Origin: Theristus sp. LFF4_11
Taxonomy: Eukaryota > Nematoda > Chromadorea > Monhysterida > Xyalidae
DNA length: 64,000 nt
Assembly (NCBI GenBank): GCA_030248135.1
Contig: JASANC010000728.1
Location: forward strand, 35,417 to 99,416
Direction: 5' to 3'
The position numbers were made by a program, and so were the translations under genes. The notes beneath the pieces were generated by a model. The model was not told the DNA's origin, searched no databases, and saw only the letters and a list, made by a program, of their open reading frames with translations. Shown here one piece after another: positions 63,961 through 64,000 of this stretch (positions within the stretch are counted from its first letter, which is position 1; each line of letters starts with the position of its first letter).

Positions 63961-64000
63961 TATTTTGACAGAACAACAGCGCAATCAAGCCAATTCTCCA

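Overview
The window is nuclear DNA from an invertebrate animal. All protein-coding genes are split by GT-AG introns, and the families are metazoan: SLC22 transporter, class A peptide-type GPCR, C-type lectin/EGF/7TM receptor, PRPF6, a KANK-type ankyrin protein and a REC114-like meiotic protein. Nothing in the window places it in a phylum; nematode-like or other ecdysozoan, or another compact invertebrate, are all possible.

Genes, left to right. On the minus strand at 1554-5959 is a complete 11-exon SLC22 (organic ion) transporter. From 5960 to 15.8 kb there are no genes, only repeats. A 2-exon small membrane protein (15823-16327, +) converges on a 3-exon secreted Cys-rich protein (16629-17687, -). 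A class A GPCR with a long cytoplasmic tail lies at 17993-20336 (-). From 20.3 to 29 kb there is an inverted duplication and the second copy of a large composite repeat. A REC114-like gene of 11 exons, all introns phase 0, lies at 29785-35522 (-). A receptor made of a C-type lectin domain, about seven EGF units and an adhesion-type 7TM domain lies at 36396-40983 (-). The U4/U6-U5 tri-snRNP factor PRPF6 fills 42665-56943 (-); its 21 exons join into one open frame of 965 codons plus stop. The last coding exon of a KANK-family gene is at 63298-63477 (-). Almost every gene is on the minus strand, and I see no operon logic: these are independent transcription units.

Mobile DNA dominates the rest, and it is unusually readable because many elements are nested and have paralogous empty sites inside the window. 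I find hAT-type MITEs with exact 8-bp target duplications, nested in each other (34.2-35.3 kb; 57-59.3 kb; 9.6 kb). I find several TA-flanked MITE families (Tc1/mariner-like), one TAA-flanked PIF/Harbinger-like MITE and a CRE-containing MITE. Two copies of a 3-4 kb composite unit carry a ~149-bp satellite array plus an inverted-repeat module (10.1-14.4 kb; 24.9-27.9 kb). Three foldback elements with arms built from 15-19-bp tandem repeats all sit in introns. tRNA-derived SINE-like sequences lie at both window edges.

Exon borders below were read by eye from splice consensus and codon phase. For PRPF6, SLC22, the REC114-like gene and the Cys-rich gene all phases close without a stop, which is strong support. 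A few junctions in the lectin/EGF receptor and the GPCR stay uncertain.
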